NCBI RefSeq assembly: GCF_001426885.1
Contig: NZ_LMFP01000028.1
Span: forward strand, 363,125 to 419,942
Direction: 5' to 3'
From: Pelomonas sp. Root1444
GTDB lineage: Bacteria > Pseudomonadota > Gammaproteobacteria > Burkholderiales > Burkholderiaceae_C
Length of the DNA: 56,818 bases
Shown: in pieces, positions 12,614-21,386 of the stretch
How the letters are laid out: the number at the start of each line of letters is the position of its first letter
How positions within the stretch are numbered: the first letter of the stretch is position 1
Notes under the pieces: model-generated
What the model saw: the letters and a program-made list of their open reading frames with translations, nothing else
Databases searched by the model: none
What the model was told of the DNA's origin: nothing
Position numbers and translations under genes: made by a program

Positions 12614-13648
12614 CTACTGCAGGCTGCCGTCGGGGCGTGCCTGCGCGCCGCCCGGCGCGAACAGCGCGCCCACATCCACGGCGTCGAACCGGTAATGCCG
12701 GCCGCAGAAGTCGCAACCGATCTCGATCTCGCCACGTTCGGCGAGCACGCTGTCGGCCTCCTCGCGCCCCAGGCCGCGCAGCATCTGGCCCACGCGTTCG
12801 CGCGAGCAGGTGCAGGCGAAGCACGGCGCCTGCGGTTCGAAGCGCGTCACCGTCTCCTCCCAGAACAGGCGGCGCAGCACGGTGTCGGCGTCCAGCGTCA
12901 GCAACTCTTCGGCCGTCAGCGTGGCCGCGAGGATGCTGATGCGGTTGAAGGCGTCGGACAGGCCGATGTCGTCCTCATTGCTGGAACGCTGCCCCCACGC
13001 CGGCAAAGCCGGCTGCCCCCCGAGGGGGCGCTCCGCGGCTTGGGACGGCCCGGCGCCGCTTCTGCCTTCCAGGTTGCCCTCACCCTCGACCGGCAAGCGC
13101 TGGATCAGCAGGCCGGCGGCGATGTCGCCGTTGGCGGCGAGCACCAGCTTGGTGTCCAGCTGCTCGGACTGCAGCATGTAGTGCTCCAGCACTTCGCTCA
13201 TCTTCTGCAGCGGCTCGCGCTGGTCGCCGTGCAGGGGCACGACGCCCTGATAGGGCTGCTGGCCGGGGAACTTGTCCTTCGGGTCCAGCGTGATCGCGCA
13301 GCGGCCCTGGCCACGCAGGTTGACCATGGCCTCCAGCGTCGCTCCGGGCTCCACCGCGCCAATGCACTTGGCCGTGGCGCGGAACGCCAGGTCAGGCTGC
13401 GCCTCGGCCACCGCCAGCTTCACAGGGCCGTCGCCCATCACCTGCAGCACCAGCGCGCCGTTGAACTTGATGTTGGCCTGCATCAGCACGGCCGCGGCAC
13501 TCATCTCGCCGAGCATGTCGCGAAGCTCCGGCGGGTATTCCTGCCCGGGTTCGCGGCGGCTCAGCACCTCACGCCAGGCATCGGTCAGGCGCACCAGCAT
13601 GCCGCGCACCGGCAGGCCGTCGAACAGGAACTTGTGCAATTCACTCAT
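12614..13648 (-). CDS. hslO: 33 kDa redox-regulated chaperone Hsp33
   Basis: Cytoplasmic holdase chaperone activated by disulfide formation under oxidative stress. 344 residues, longer than the usual roughly 290. The Zn-binding switch is intact: C279-T-C281 and C312-D-F-C315, matching CxC-x(27-32)-CxxC. An extra segment of about 26 residues (196-221, [20 protein letters not shown]...) interrupts the core between LIQRLPVEG and the [10 protein letters not shown] helix; it is the translation of a two-hairpin repeat (12988-13060). The start overlaps the stop of the carbonic-anhydrase-like gene by 3 nt. Identity is secure; the insertion's effect is unknown. Confidence 0.95.
   Translation of the reverse strand: MSELHKFLFDGLPVRGMLVRLTDAWREVLSRREPGQEYPPELRDMLGEMSAAAVLMQANIKFNGALVLQVMGDGPVKLAVAEAQPDLAFRATAKCIGAVEPGATLEAMVNLRGQGRCAITLDPKDKFPGQQPYQGVVPLHGDQREPLQKMSEVLEHYMLQSEQLDTKLVLAANGDIAAGLLIQRLPVEGEGNLEGRSGAGPSQAAERPLGGQPALPAWGQRSSNEDDIGLSDAFNRISILAATLTAEELLTLDADTVLRRLFWEETVTRFEPQAPCFACTCSRERVGQMLRGLGREEADSVLAERGEIEIGCDFCGRHYRFDAVDVGALFAPGGAQARPDGSLQ
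12988..13060. repeat. two-hairpin GC-rich repeat element inside hslO
   Basis: Seen directly: arms GCCGGC-AAA-GCCGGC at 12999-13013, directly followed by GCCCCC-CGA-GGGGGC at 13015-13029, then the conserved-looking tract CGCTCCGCGGCTTGGGACGG at 13029-13048. I recall very similar tracts (CCCCCGAGGGGG ... TTGGGACGGCCC) dispersed in many Comamonadaceae/Burkholderiales genomes, normally between genes. Here it is read in frame within hslO and adds about 26 residues. There is no second full copy in this window. Boundaries are approximate. Confidence 0.65.
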
Positions 13649-14169
13649 CGGATTCTTTTCAGGCCTTCGCGATAGCGGCGGCCGTTGTTGACGTAATGGG
13701 CCGCGCTGGCCTTCAGGCCGGCGATCTGCGCCTCGTTGAGCTGGCGCACGACCTTGGCCGGCGCGCCGACGATGAGGCTGCCGTCGGGGAACTCCTTGCC
13801 TTCGGTCACCAGCGCGCCGGCGCCGACGATGCAGTTGCGGCCGATGCGGGCGCCATTCAAGACCACGGCCCCAATGCCGATGAGGCTTTCGTCACCCACC
13901 GTGCAGCCGTGCAGCATGACCTGGTGGCCCACCGTCACGTGCTGGCCGATGACCAGCGGAGAGCCATGGTCGGCATGCAGCACCGAGCCGTCCTGGATGT
14001 TGCTGCCGGCGCCGATCGTCAGCGTGTCGCTGTCGCCACGCAGCACGGCGTTGAACCAGACGCTGACGTCCTGCCCAAGAGTCACGCGGCCGATGACCTC
14101 GGCGCTGTCGGCCACCCACGCGGACTCCGCCACGTCGGGAATGTGCTCGTCGAGCTGGTAGATCGCCAT
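13645..14169 (-). CDS. gamma-class carbonic anhydrase family protein
   Basis: 174-residue left-handed beta-helix protein of the gamma carbonic anhydrase / YrdA-PaaY group. Hexapeptide repeats run through most of the chain ([76 protein letters not shown]). The metal-ligand His positions of the family are present in HADHG and VGHQVMLHG. Such proteins are trimeric, bind Zn or Fe, and may hydrate CO2 or act on acyl-CoA; activity is often undetectable. Its stop overlaps the hslO start, so the two are co-translated in that order. Confidence 0.9.
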   Translation of the reverse strand: MAIYQLDEHIPDVAESAWVADSAEVIGRVTLGQDVSVWFNAVLRGDSDTLTIGAGSNIQDGSVLHADHGSPLVIGQHVTVGHQVMLHGCTVGDESLIGIGAVVLNGARIGRNCIVGAGALVTEGKEFPDGSLIVGAPAKVVRQLNEAQIAGLKASAAHYVNNGRRYREGLKRIR

Positions 14170-14213
14170 CGCGGGCCCTCCCCGTCAAAACGGTGAATTT
14201 TAGAATCCGGTCG

Positions 14214-14996
14214 ATGTCCGAACTCCGCCTGACCACGCTCGGCCCTTTGTTGATGGCCGAAGCGCCCGCCAAGGCCGCGGCCACGCTGGCGCTCGCTGCC
14301 ACCTTGCCGATCGACACGACCGCCGTCATCGCAGAGCCTGCCGGCATCCCCGGCCGCCCCGCGCGGCCGCGGATGGTCGAGCACATCAAGCTCAAACCGC
14401 CGTCGATGCGCACACCCGCCGGCATCGCCGCGCTGGTGCATGCCATCGCCCACATCGAGCTCAACGCCATCGACCTGGCGCTGGACATCTGCTGGCGCTT
14501 CGCCGGCATGCCGGAGGCCTTCTACCGCGACTGGCTGCGCATCGCGCAGGAGGAGGCCAAGCACTTCACGCTGCTGCGTGACCACCTCTTGAGCCTGGGC
14601 TTCGACTACGGCGACTTCGACGCCCACAACGCGCTGTGGGACATGGCCGAGCGCACCCGGCAAGACCTGCTGGCCCGCATCGCGCTGGTGCCGCGCACGC
14701 TGGAGGCGCGCGGGCTGGACGCCTCGCCCGCCGTCCGCGCCAAGCTGGTCGGCGCCGGCGACCATCGTGCGGGCGAGATCCTCGACGTCATCCTGAGTGA
14801 CGAGATCGGCCACGTGGCGGCCGGCAACCGCTGGTACCGCTTCGTCTGCCAGCAACGCGGCCTGGACCCGATCACGACCTATGCCGAGCTGACGACGCGT
14901 TACCGGGCGCCCAAGCTGCGCGCGCCGTTCAACCTCGAAGCCCGCCGCGCCGCCGGCTTCGACGAGGCGGAGCTGGCCGCACTGACCGCGCCATGA
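14214..14996 (+). CDS. ferritin-like DUF455 family protein
   Basis: 260-residue protein of the DUF455 family, a ferritin-like four-helix bundle related to di-iron oxygenases. Seen: candidate metal ligands in HAIAHIELNAIDLALD, EEAKHFTLLRDHL and DVILSDEIGHVAAGNRWY, i.e. the repeated E..H pattern of a di-iron site. Start at 14214 (MSELRLTTLG) is preferred over a GTG at 14193. It is divergent from the carbonic-anhydrase-like gene (44 nt between starts) and followed by the transaminase after about 93 nt. Function is not established; it may be an oxygenase or an iron-handling protein. Confidence 0.85.
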   Translation: MSELRLTTLGPLLMAEAPAKAAATLALAATLPIDTTAVIAEPAGIPGRPARPRMVEHIKLKPPSMRTPAGIAALVHAIAHIELNAIDLALDICWRFAGMPEAFYRDWLRIAQEEAKHFTLLRDHLLSLGFDYGDFDAHNALWDMAERTRQDLLARIALVPRTLEARGLDASPAVRAKLVGAGDHRAGEILDVILSDEIGHVAAGNRWYRFVCQQRGLDPITTYAELTTRYRAPKLRAPFNLEARRAAGFDEAELAALTAP

Positions 14997-15033
14997 AGCG
15001 CCCCTAGTGAGAACCCTTGGCCACCGCCAAATT

Positions 15034-15063
15034 CTGACCACCCCGTCAAACTCGCTCTAGACT
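15034..15063 (+). promoter_or_regulatory. candidate sigma-70 promoter of the transaminase gene
   Basis: CTGACC at 15034-15039 and TAGACT at 15058-15063 are separated by 18 nt, matching a vegetative promoter at 4/6 and 4/6. The same TAGACT/TAAACT-type box occurs 40 nt or so before other genes here (16418-16423, 53100-53105). Evidence is by eye only. Confidence 0.4.
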
Positions 15064-15089
15064 TTGGCGTTGCTTCCGAGGAGCCCCGC

Positions 15090-16406
15090 ATGAGCGCTGA
15101 CGTTTCCAAGCTTGACGCCTACTGGATGCCGTTCACGGCCAACCGCCAGTTCAAGCAGGCACCGCGCCTGTTGACCCAGGCCGACGGCATGTTCTTCCGC
15201 GACGACAAGGGCCGCGAGGTGCTCGACGGCATCGCCGGCCTGTGGTGCGTGAACGCCGGCCACAACCGGCCGAAGATCGTCAAGGCCATCCAGGACCAGG
15301 CGGCCGAGCTGGACTTTGCGCCGCCCTTCCAGATGGCCCATCCCAAGGCCTTCGAACTGGCCGAACGGCTGGCGGCCATCGCGCCCGCCGGCATGAACCG
15401 CGTCTTCTTCACCAACTCCGGCTCGGAATCCGTCGAGACCGCGCTGAAGATGGCCATCGCCTACCACCGCGTGCGCGGCGAAGGCGCGCGCACCCGCCTC
15501 ATCGGGCGCGAGCGCGGCTACCACGGCGTCAACTTCGGCGGCATCTCGGTCGGCGGCATGGTCGCCAACCGCAAGATGTTCGGCAGCCTGCTGGCCGGTG
15601 TCGACCACATCCGCCACACCCATGACCCGGTACGCAACGCGTTCTCGGTCGGCATCCCCCAGCACGGCGCCGATTTCGCCGACGACCTGGAGCGCCTCGT
15701 CGCGCTGCATGACGCATCGACCATCGCCGCCGTCATCGTCGAACCCGTCGCCGGCTCCACCGGCGTGCTGATCCCGCCCCAGGGCTACCTGCAGCGCCTG
15801 CGCGACATCTGCGACAAGCACGGCATCCTGCTGATCTTCGACGAGGTCATCACCGGCTTCGGCCGCACCGGCAACCCGTTCGGCGCGCAGACCTTCGGCG
15901 TCACGCCCGACCTGATGACGGTGGCCAAGGGCATCACCAACGGCTGCGTGCCCATGGGCGCGGTGTTCGCGCTGCAGAAGATCCACGATGCCTTCATGAC
16001 CGGGCCCGAGCACCTGATCGAGTTCTTCCACGGCTACACCTACTCCGCGCATCCGCTGGCCTGCGCCGCCGGCATCGCCACGCTGGACACCTATGCCGAC
16101 GACGGCCTGCTGACACGTGCAGCCCGGATGCAGGACGAGTTCGCCAAGGCCTTGCACTCGCTACGCGAGGAGCCCAACGTCATCGACGTGCGCAACATCG
16201 GCCTGGTCGGCGGCATCGAGCTCAAGCCCCTGCCCGGCGAGCCGGCCAAGCGCGCCTTCAACATCTTCCTGGACTGCTGGGACAAGGGCCTGCTGATCCG
16301 CACCACCGGCGACACCATCGCGCTGTCGCCGCCGCTGATCATCGAAAGCGCGCATATCGAACGCATCATCGACACGCTGCGCGGCGCGCTGCGCAGGGCG
16401 GCCTGA
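15090..16406 (+). CDS. omega-amino acid (beta-alanine) - pyruvate transaminase
   Basis: Class III PLP-dependent aminotransferase, 438 residues, cytoplasmic. Transfers the terminal amino group of beta-alanine or related omega-amines to pyruvate. The N-terminus DAYWMPFTANRQFKQAPRLL, then GLWCVNAGHNRP, FFTNSGSESVETALKMA and the PLP lysine Lys280 in TVAKGITNG are characteristic of this transaminase subgroup. The Asp of IFDEVITGFGRTG pairs with the cofactor nitrogen. A strong AGGAG lies about 8 nt before the ATG and a sigma-70-like promoter just upstream. The exact donor substrate is inferred from overall similarity only. Confidence 0.92.
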   Translation: MSADVSKLDAYWMPFTANRQFKQAPRLLTQADGMFFRDDKGREVLDGIAGLWCVNAGHNRPKIVKAIQDQAAELDFAPPFQMAHPKAFELAERLAAIAPAGMNRVFFTNSGSESVETALKMAIAYHRVRGEGARTRLIGRERGYHGVNFGGISVGGMVANRKMFGSLLAGVDHIRHTHDPVRNAFSVGIPQHGADFADDLERLVALHDASTIAAVIVEPVAGSTGVLIPPQGYLQRLRDICDKHGILLIFDEVITGFGRTGNPFGAQTFGVTPDLMTVAKGITNGCVPMGAVFALQKIHDAFMTGPEHLIEFFHGYTYSAHPLACAAGIATLDTYADDGLLTRAARMQDEFAKALHSLREEPNVIDVRNIGLVGGIELKPLPGEPAKRAFNIFLDCWDKGLLIRTTGDTIALSPPLIIESAHIERIIDTLRGALRRAA

Positions 16407-16460
16407 AACCGCTGCACTAGACTGCGCGCCCGCCGCGGCCCGCCGCCGCCAAGGACCTCG

Positions 16461-17657
16461 ATGACGTTGTTCGCTCCCTTCACCCGGCCTGGCCGGTACG
16501 CCAAGTACGCCCTGGCCGCCAGCCTGACGCTGGCCGCCCTGCCCGGCCTCGCCCAAACTCTCACCTACATCGGCCAGCAGATCGTGCCCACCGGCGCGAG
16601 CTTTCGCGGCCTGCTCCTGGGCGGCCTGTCCAGCATCGACTACGTGGCCTCTAACGGCCACTATCTGGCCATTTGCGATGACCGCAGCGACCGCGGGCCG
16701 GCGCGTTTCTACGAGCTGACGCTGGACATCAGCAAGTTCCGCCGCAGTGCCGACCCGGGCGACGCCGGGGTCGGCTGGGTCGACATGACGACCATGCTCG
16801 ACCTCGACGGCCAGCCTTTCGGCCGCAACCAGGTCGACCCCGAGAGCCTGCGCCTGGACGCCAAGCGCAACCTCATCTACTGGAGCAACGAGGGCCAGCG
16901 CACCTCCGCATCGACCCAGAACCCGACGATGCGGCGCATGCAGCCCGACGGCAAGCCGGCCGGCGAGTTCGCGGTGCCGGCCTACTTCAACCCCTCGGGC
17001 AGCGCCGGTGGCCTCGCGGCTGGCGACACGGGCGTCTACAACAACCTCGCCTTCGAGAGCGTGGCCATCACACCGGACGGCCAGACGCTGTGGACCATGG
17101 CCGAGAACGGCCTGGCCCAGGACAGCCCGCCCGCGGCGGTCGGCCGCGGCAGCCGCGCCCGCATGCTGTCGTTCGACCTCGACACGGGCAAACCCGGCGC
17201 CGAGTACATCTACGAGGTCGGCCCCGTGCCCTTCGCACCGGCACGCCCGGGCGACTTCTCGACCAACGGCGTACCCGACATGCTGGCCCTGTCGGGTACC
17301 GAGTTCATCGTCATCGAGCGCGCCTACGCCGTCGGTGCCGACACGCCCGGCGTCGCGGCCCACACGCGGCAGCCCACCAGCAACACCATCCGGCTCTACC
17401 GCATCGACACGCGCGGTGCGACCGACGTGTCCGGCTGGCCCACCATCAAGGGCCGCGACGTCGTGCCCGTCAAGCGCACGCTGCTGCTCGACCTTTCCAC
17501 GCTGCGCAACGACGACGGCAGCGTGCTGGCGCTGGACAACGTCGAGGGCATCACCTTCGGCCCGGTCGTCGACGGCAAGCGCACGTTGGTGCTGGTTTCC
17601 GACAACAACTTCAATCCGGCGCAGTTCACGCAGTTCATCGCGTTGTCTATTGACTAG
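16461..17657 (+). CDS. secreted esterase-like activity of phytase family protein
   Basis: 398-residue exported protein. An N-terminal signal peptide runs to about residue 30 (YALAASLTLAALPGLAQT). The rest matches the phytase-like domain often annotated as esterase-like activity of phytase (a beta-propeller). Visible segments are the opening LLLGGLSSIDYVASNGHYLAICDDRSDRGPARFYEL, the middle FESVAITPDGQTLWTMAENGL, and the closing DNVEGITFGPVVDGKRTLVLVSDNNFN. The Asp/Glu-rich loops would bind metal. Substrate is uncertain: such proteins may release phosphate from organic esters. A TAGACT box lies at 16418-16423. Confidence 0.85.
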   Translation: MTLFAPFTRPGRYAKYALAASLTLAALPGLAQTLTYIGQQIVPTGASFRGLLLGGLSSIDYVASNGHYLAICDDRSDRGPARFYELTLDISKFRRSADPGDAGVGWVDMTTMLDLDGQPFGRNQVDPESLRLDAKRNLIYWSNEGQRTSASTQNPTMRRMQPDGKPAGEFAVPAYFNPSGSAGGLAAGDTGVYNNLAFESVAITPDGQTLWTMAENGLAQDSPPAAVGRGSRARMLSFDLDTGKPGAEYIYEVGPVPFAPARPGDFSTNGVPDMLALSGTEFIVIERAYAVGADTPGVAAHTRQPTSNTIRLYRIDTRGATDVSGWPTIKGRDVVPVKRTLLLDLSTLRNDDGSVLALDNVEGITFGPVVDGKRTLVLVSDNNFNPAQFTQFIALSID

Positions 17658-17737
17658 CCGCCCATCCTTGCACCGGCTGAACGCCGGCCGGCTGGGAGCG
17701 GCCCGGTGCTCGGCCTGCGGTTGAAAGACCACGGCTC

Positions 17738-18625
17738 ATGCCTCCCATTCCCTGGCGCGCCTACCTGCTGCTGACGGCCAGCACCAGCCTGGTCGGCAGC
17801 TACGTCGGCCTGTCCAAGCTGCTGGTCGCGGCCTTTCCCGTCTTCCTGCTCGCCGGCCTGCGCTTCGGCTTCGCGGCCGTGCTGATGCTGCCGTGGCTGA
17901 AGAAGCCGGCGCACGAAGCGCCACTCGATGCGCGCGCGCGCTGGCTGCTGTTCCTCGAATCCTTCCTCGGCAACTTCCTGTTCTCGATCTGCATGCTGTT
18001 TGGGCTCAAGCAGAGTTCGGCCGTCGTCGCGGGCGTCATCCTGGCGGGCATTCCGGCCGCGGTCGCGCTGTTGAGCTGGCTGTTCCTGAAGGAGCAGCTG
18101 AGCCGCCGCGTGCTGGCCGGCATCGGCTGCGCGGTCGGTGGCATCGCGCTGGTGGCCACCGGCAAGCAAGGCGGCGCCGAAACCACGCTGCTGGGCGCCC
18201 TGCTGCTGATCGCGGCCGTGTTCTGCGAGGGCTGCTATGTCGTCATCGGCAAGAAGCTGACGGCCGGCCTCGGGCCCCAGCGCATCAGCGCGCTGATCAA
18301 CCTGTGGGGCCTGGTGCTCGTGTCGCCGCTGGCGATCTGGCAGGCCGCCAGCTTCGACTTCGGCGCCCCCGGCGTGCTGGACTGGGCGCTGCTGGGCTAC
18401 TACTCGGCCGTGGCCAGCATCATCACCGTCTGGCTGTGGATGGCCGGGCTTGAGCGCCTGCCAGCGGCGAAGGCGGGCGTCTTCATGGTCTTCCTGCCCG
18501 TCAGCACGGCGCTGGTCGGGCTGCTGCTGGGCGAGCGGCTGTCGGCCATGCAGGCCCTGGCCTATGGCCTGGCCTTATCGGGTGTGCTGCTGGCGACATG
18601 GCCGTCTCCGTCGGCCTCTCGGTAG
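17738..18625 (+). CDS. DMT-superfamily (EamA) transporter
   Basis: 295-residue inner-membrane protein with about ten hydrophobic helices arranged as two EamA repeats, the layout of drug/metabolite exporters. The first repeat starts YLLLTASTSLVGSYVGLSK and the second around LLGALLLIAAVFCEGCYVVIGKKL. The conserved Pro-Ala region of the second repeat (LERLPAAKAGVFMVFLPVSTALVGLLLGERLS) is clear. Substrate cannot be read from sequence; characterised relatives export amino acids, metabolites or purines. It is followed after 10 nt by the PIG-L deacetylase gene. Confidence 0.9.
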   Translation: MPPIPWRAYLLLTASTSLVGSYVGLSKLLVAAFPVFLLAGLRFGFAAVLMLPWLKKPAHEAPLDARARWLLFLESFLGNFLFSICMLFGLKQSSAVVAGVILAGIPAAVALLSWLFLKEQLSRRVLAGIGCAVGGIALVATGKQGGAETTLLGALLLIAAVFCEGCYVVIGKKLTAGLGPQRISALINLWGLVLVSPLAIWQAASFDFGAPGVLDWALLGYYSAVASIITVWLWMAGLERLPAAKAGVFMVFLPVSTALVGLLLGERLSAMQALAYGLALSGVLLATWPSPSASR

Positions 18626-18635
18626 GATGACGCCC

Positions 18636-19490
18636 ATGTCCCTGGAAGCCGATCTCACGCGCTGGCGCGAGCACCTCAGCCGTTTCGCCGCCCTGCTGGG
18701 CGGCCCGCCCGACCGCCACACGGCGCCCGCGCCGGAGGCGCAACAGGGCCACTGCCTGATCTTCGCGCCCCACCCCGACGATGAATGCATCGTCGGCGCG
18801 CTGCCGCTGCGGCTGCGCCAGGAGGCCGGCTGGCGCGTCAGCAACGTTGCCGTGACGCTGGGCAGTAACCCGGTCCGCCGCGCGTCGCGCTGGGCCGAAC
18901 TGCAGGACGCCTGCACGGTGCTGGGCTTCGATTGCATCCGCGTCGGCGAGGACGGCCTGTCCGACGTGCGCGCCGACACCGCCGAGCGCCTGCCGCGGCT
19001 GTGGCAGGTCCATGTCGAAGCCATCGCCGCGCTGCTGGCCAAGCACCGCCCAGGACTCGTGCTGGCACCGCATGCGCTGGACGACAACCCCAGCCACCGC
19101 GGCGTGCACCGCCTTGTCGTCGAAGCGATCGCCGCAGCGCGGCTGGACACGGTGCTGGCCCACACCGAGTTCTGGGCCACGCAGCCGGCACCGAACGCGC
19201 TGGTGCAGACCAGCATCGCCGACACGGCCCGGCTGATCGCCGCGCTGGAGCGCCACGCTGGCGAGATCGCGCGCAACCCTTACCACCTGCGCCTGCCCGC
19301 CTTCCTGGCCGACGCCGTGCGCCGCGGCGGCGAGCTGGTGCTGGGCGCCGGCGCGACGCCGCCCGACTTCGCCTTCGCCACGCTCTACCGCTTCGTCACC
19401 TACCGCGCCGGCCAACCCATCGCCGAGCTGCCGCGACGCGTCTTCCCTGCCGACCAGCCGCTGTCGTCTTCCGTCCTGTTCACGCCCTGA
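18636..19490 (+). CDS. PIG-L (LmbE) family deacetylase
   Basis: 284-residue Zn-dependent deacetylase. The hallmark PHPDDE occurs at about residue 45 (IFAPHPDDECIVGALPLRL), and the second metal/catalytic region is HALDDNPSHRGVHRLV with its His-Pro-Asp-type cluster. Family members remove acetyl groups from N-acetylglucosamine conjugates or related N-acyl sugars. Start at 18636 (MSLEADLTRW) is preceded by GGTAGGA; an in-frame ATG at 18627 is possible. It lies between a DMT exporter and a succinylglutamate desuccinylase-like gene, suggesting metabolism of an acylated small molecule; the substrate is unknown. Confidence 0.88.
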   Translation: MSLEADLTRWREHLSRFAALLGGPPDRHTAPAPEAQQGHCLIFAPHPDDECIVGALPLRLRQEAGWRVSNVAVTLGSNPVRRASRWAELQDACTVLGFDCIRVGEDGLSDVRADTAERLPRLWQVHVEAIAALLAKHRPGLVLAPHALDDNPSHRGVHRLVVEAIAAARLDTVLAHTEFWATQPAPNALVQTSIADTARLIAALERHAGEIARNPYHLRLPAFLADAVRRGGELVLGAGATPPDFAFATLYRFVTYRAGQPIAELPRRVFPADQPLSSSVLFTP

Positions 19491-19495
19491 TCCAC

Positions 19496-20476
19496 ATGTC
19501 CAGCCAGCCCACCCACCTCCGTGTCCACCAGTTCGCCGGCCTGCAGCCCGGCCCCAGGGTGCTCGTCACCGGTGCGGTGCATGGCAACGAGATCCACGGC
19601 ACGAAAGCCATGGCCGAGATCATTCGCCAGCTCGACGCCGGCGAGCTGGCGCTGCGGCGCGGCACGTTGACGCTGGTGCCCATCGTCAACCCGCTGGCCC
19701 ACCAGCTGAACCGCCGCGAAGGCGACCGCAACCTCAACCGCAACCTGCGCCCGCCCGTCATCGCGCACGACTTCGAGGACCGCATCGCCCGCGTGCTGTG
19801 CCCGCTGATCGCCCAGCACGACGGCATCCTCGACCTGCACAGCTTCCAGGGCCAGGGCCCCGCCTTCGCGATGATCGGCCCACGCGACAACAGCGGCGAG
19901 CTGGAGCCCTTCTCGCAGGAGGCGACCGAATCGGCGCTGGCCGCACGCCTGGGGGTAGGCCGCATCGTCGAGGGCTGGCTGTCCACCTACGCCTTAGGCC
20001 TGCAGCGCCGCCAGCAGCGCGTGCACGACGGCTCGCGCCGCGCCGCGCTGATCTCCGACCCGCATTACGGCGTCGGCACCACCGAGTACATGCGCTCCAC
20101 CGGTGGCTGGGCCATCACGCTGGAATGCGGCCAGCACCTGGATCCCAACGGCCCCGAGGTCGCACGGCTGGCCATCCTGCGTGCGTTGGTGTTCCTGGGC
20201 ATGCTCGATGAAATCGCCGTCGAACCGCACCGCCCGGCGCAGCCGCCCGAGCTGCTGCAGCTCTACGACGTCATCGACCGCGAGGACATGGGCGACAGCT
20301 TCGAGCGCGAATGGGCCAGCTTCGACGCCATCGAGAAGGGCCAGCGCATCGGCACCCGCGCCAGCGGCGAGCCCGTGCTGGCGCCCAGCGAGGGTCGCAT
20401 CGTGTTCCCGAACGTGAAGTCCCTGCCCGGCACCGAATGGTTCTACCTGGCACGGCCCAGCGACCGCCAACTTTGA
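19496..20476 (+). CDS. succinylglutamate desuccinylase/aspartoacylase (M14) family protein
   Basis: 326-residue Zn-dependent deacylase of the AstE/AspA type. Metal-binding HGNE in TGAVHGNEIHG (about residue 30) and the second ligand region ILDLHSFQ (about residue 112) are present, as is the substrate-binding NPLAHQLNRREGDRNLNRN segment. The C-terminal region (RIGTRASGEPVLAPSEGRIVFPN) resembles the beta-barrel domain of aspartoacylases. It would cleave an N-acyl group from an amino acid or similar compound. It starts 5 nt after the PIG-L gene and ends 4 nt before a periplasmic binding protein gene, so all three are one operon. Confidence 0.88.
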   Translation: MSSQPTHLRVHQFAGLQPGPRVLVTGAVHGNEIHGTKAMAEIIRQLDAGELALRRGTLTLVPIVNPLAHQLNRREGDRNLNRNLRPPVIAHDFEDRIARVLCPLIAQHDGILDLHSFQGQGPAFAMIGPRDNSGELEPFSQEATESALAARLGVGRIVEGWLSTYALGLQRRQQRVHDGSRRAALISDPHYGVGTTEYMRSTGGWAITLECGQHLDPNGPEVARLAILRALVFLGMLDEIAVEPHRPAQPPELLQLYDVIDREDMGDSFEREWASFDAIEKGQRIGTRASGEPVLAPSEGRIVFPNVKSLPGTEWFYLARPSDRQL

Positions 20477-20480
20477 GCCG

Positions 20481-21386
20481 ATGAGACTGTTCCCGGCGCT
20501 GCTGATGCTGGCGGCCATGCTGCCGGCCGTCGCCGAAGAGACGGCGCCTGCAACGCAGGTCGTCACGATTCCCTACATGGAGCGCGAGGCGCCGCACCGC
20601 GTCTACGCCGACCAGCTGCTGACCATCGCGCTGGAGCTGTCGCGCGACCGGTACGGCCCCTACCGCGTCGTCCAGCAGCGCGAGGAGACCGTCATCCGCC
20701 GCCAGCTGCTGCAGCTGGAGAAAGGCGGCGGCCTGTCCGTCGCCGTCGCCATGCCGACCCAGGAATGGCTGGACGGCGCCCTGCCGGTGCGCGTGCCCAT
20801 CATGCGCGGGCTGGCCAGCTTCCGGTTCTTCCTCGGCCGCCAGGGCGACCTGCCGTTGCTCGAATCGGTCAGGACCGTCAACGATCTGAAGGCGCTCAGC
20901 ATCGGCCAGGGTCCCGGCTGGTCCACCGCCAGGATCCTGGAGGACAACGGCTTCAAGGTGGTCTACGGCGGCGCGCACGCCACGCTGATCCCGATGCTGC
21001 ACTCCGGGCGCTTCCAGCTGTTGATGCGCGGCGTCTACGAGGTCGAGCCGGAGCTGCGCGCGCAGCAGCACGCCTATCCCGACCTGCGCGTTGTCGACAA
21101 CTTCGCGGTCTACACCTACATGCCTATGTACTTCTTCGTCGCCAAGGACCAGCCACGACTGGCCGAGCGACTGACCTACGGTCTGAAGAAGGCCCATGCC
21201 AACGGCCAGCTGGACCGGCTCTTCAACCGCGTCTTCGGCGACAGCCTGAAGCTGTTGAAGAACAAGCGGCTGAAGGTCTTCCACGTGCCCAACACCAACA
21301 TCGACAAGAGCTTCTTCGAGCGCGACAAGCCCTACCTGCTGGACGCCATCGTCGCGCTGGAAAAGGCCGCTCACACCGCCCGTTAG
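20481..21386 (+). CDS. periplasmic substrate-binding-like protein (type 2 PBP)
   Basis: 301 residues with a signal peptide (MRLFPALLMLAAMLPAVAEE, cleavage about residue 18). The mature part has the type 2 periplasmic-binding fold pattern: VRVPIMRGLASFRFF, LKALSIGQGPGWSTARILEDNGFKVVYGG, HSGRFQLLMRGVYEVEPEL, and a C-terminal helix-rich GLKKAHANGQLDRLFNRVFGD. No permease or ATPase genes are adjacent, so it may be an orphan binding protein, a chemosensory adaptor, or the sensor input of a distant system. It begins 4 nt after the desuccinylase gene and its stop overlaps the convergent GST gene by 4 nt. Confidence 0.85.
   Translation: MRLFPALLMLAAMLPAVAEETAPATQVVTIPYMEREAPHRVYADQLLTIALELSRDRYGPYRVVQQREETVIRRQLLQLEKGGGLSVAVAMPTQEWLDGALPVRVPIMRGLASFRFFLGRQGDLPLLESVRTVNDLKALSIGQGPGWSTARILEDNGFKVVYGGAHATLIPMLHSGRFQLLMRGVYEVEPELRAQQHAYPDLRVVDNFAVYTYMPMYFFVAKDQPRLAERLTYGLKKAHANGQLDRLFNRVFGDSLKLLKNKRLKVFHVPNTNIDKSFFERDKPYLLDAIVALEKAAHTAR

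Noticed and set aside
9162-12695. 1177-codon plus-strand frame opposite the large membrane protein
   Set aside because: Low-complexity, Gln/His/Arg-rich translation typical of an antisense shadow. The minus-strand frame has a signal/membrane pattern and a good ribosome site.
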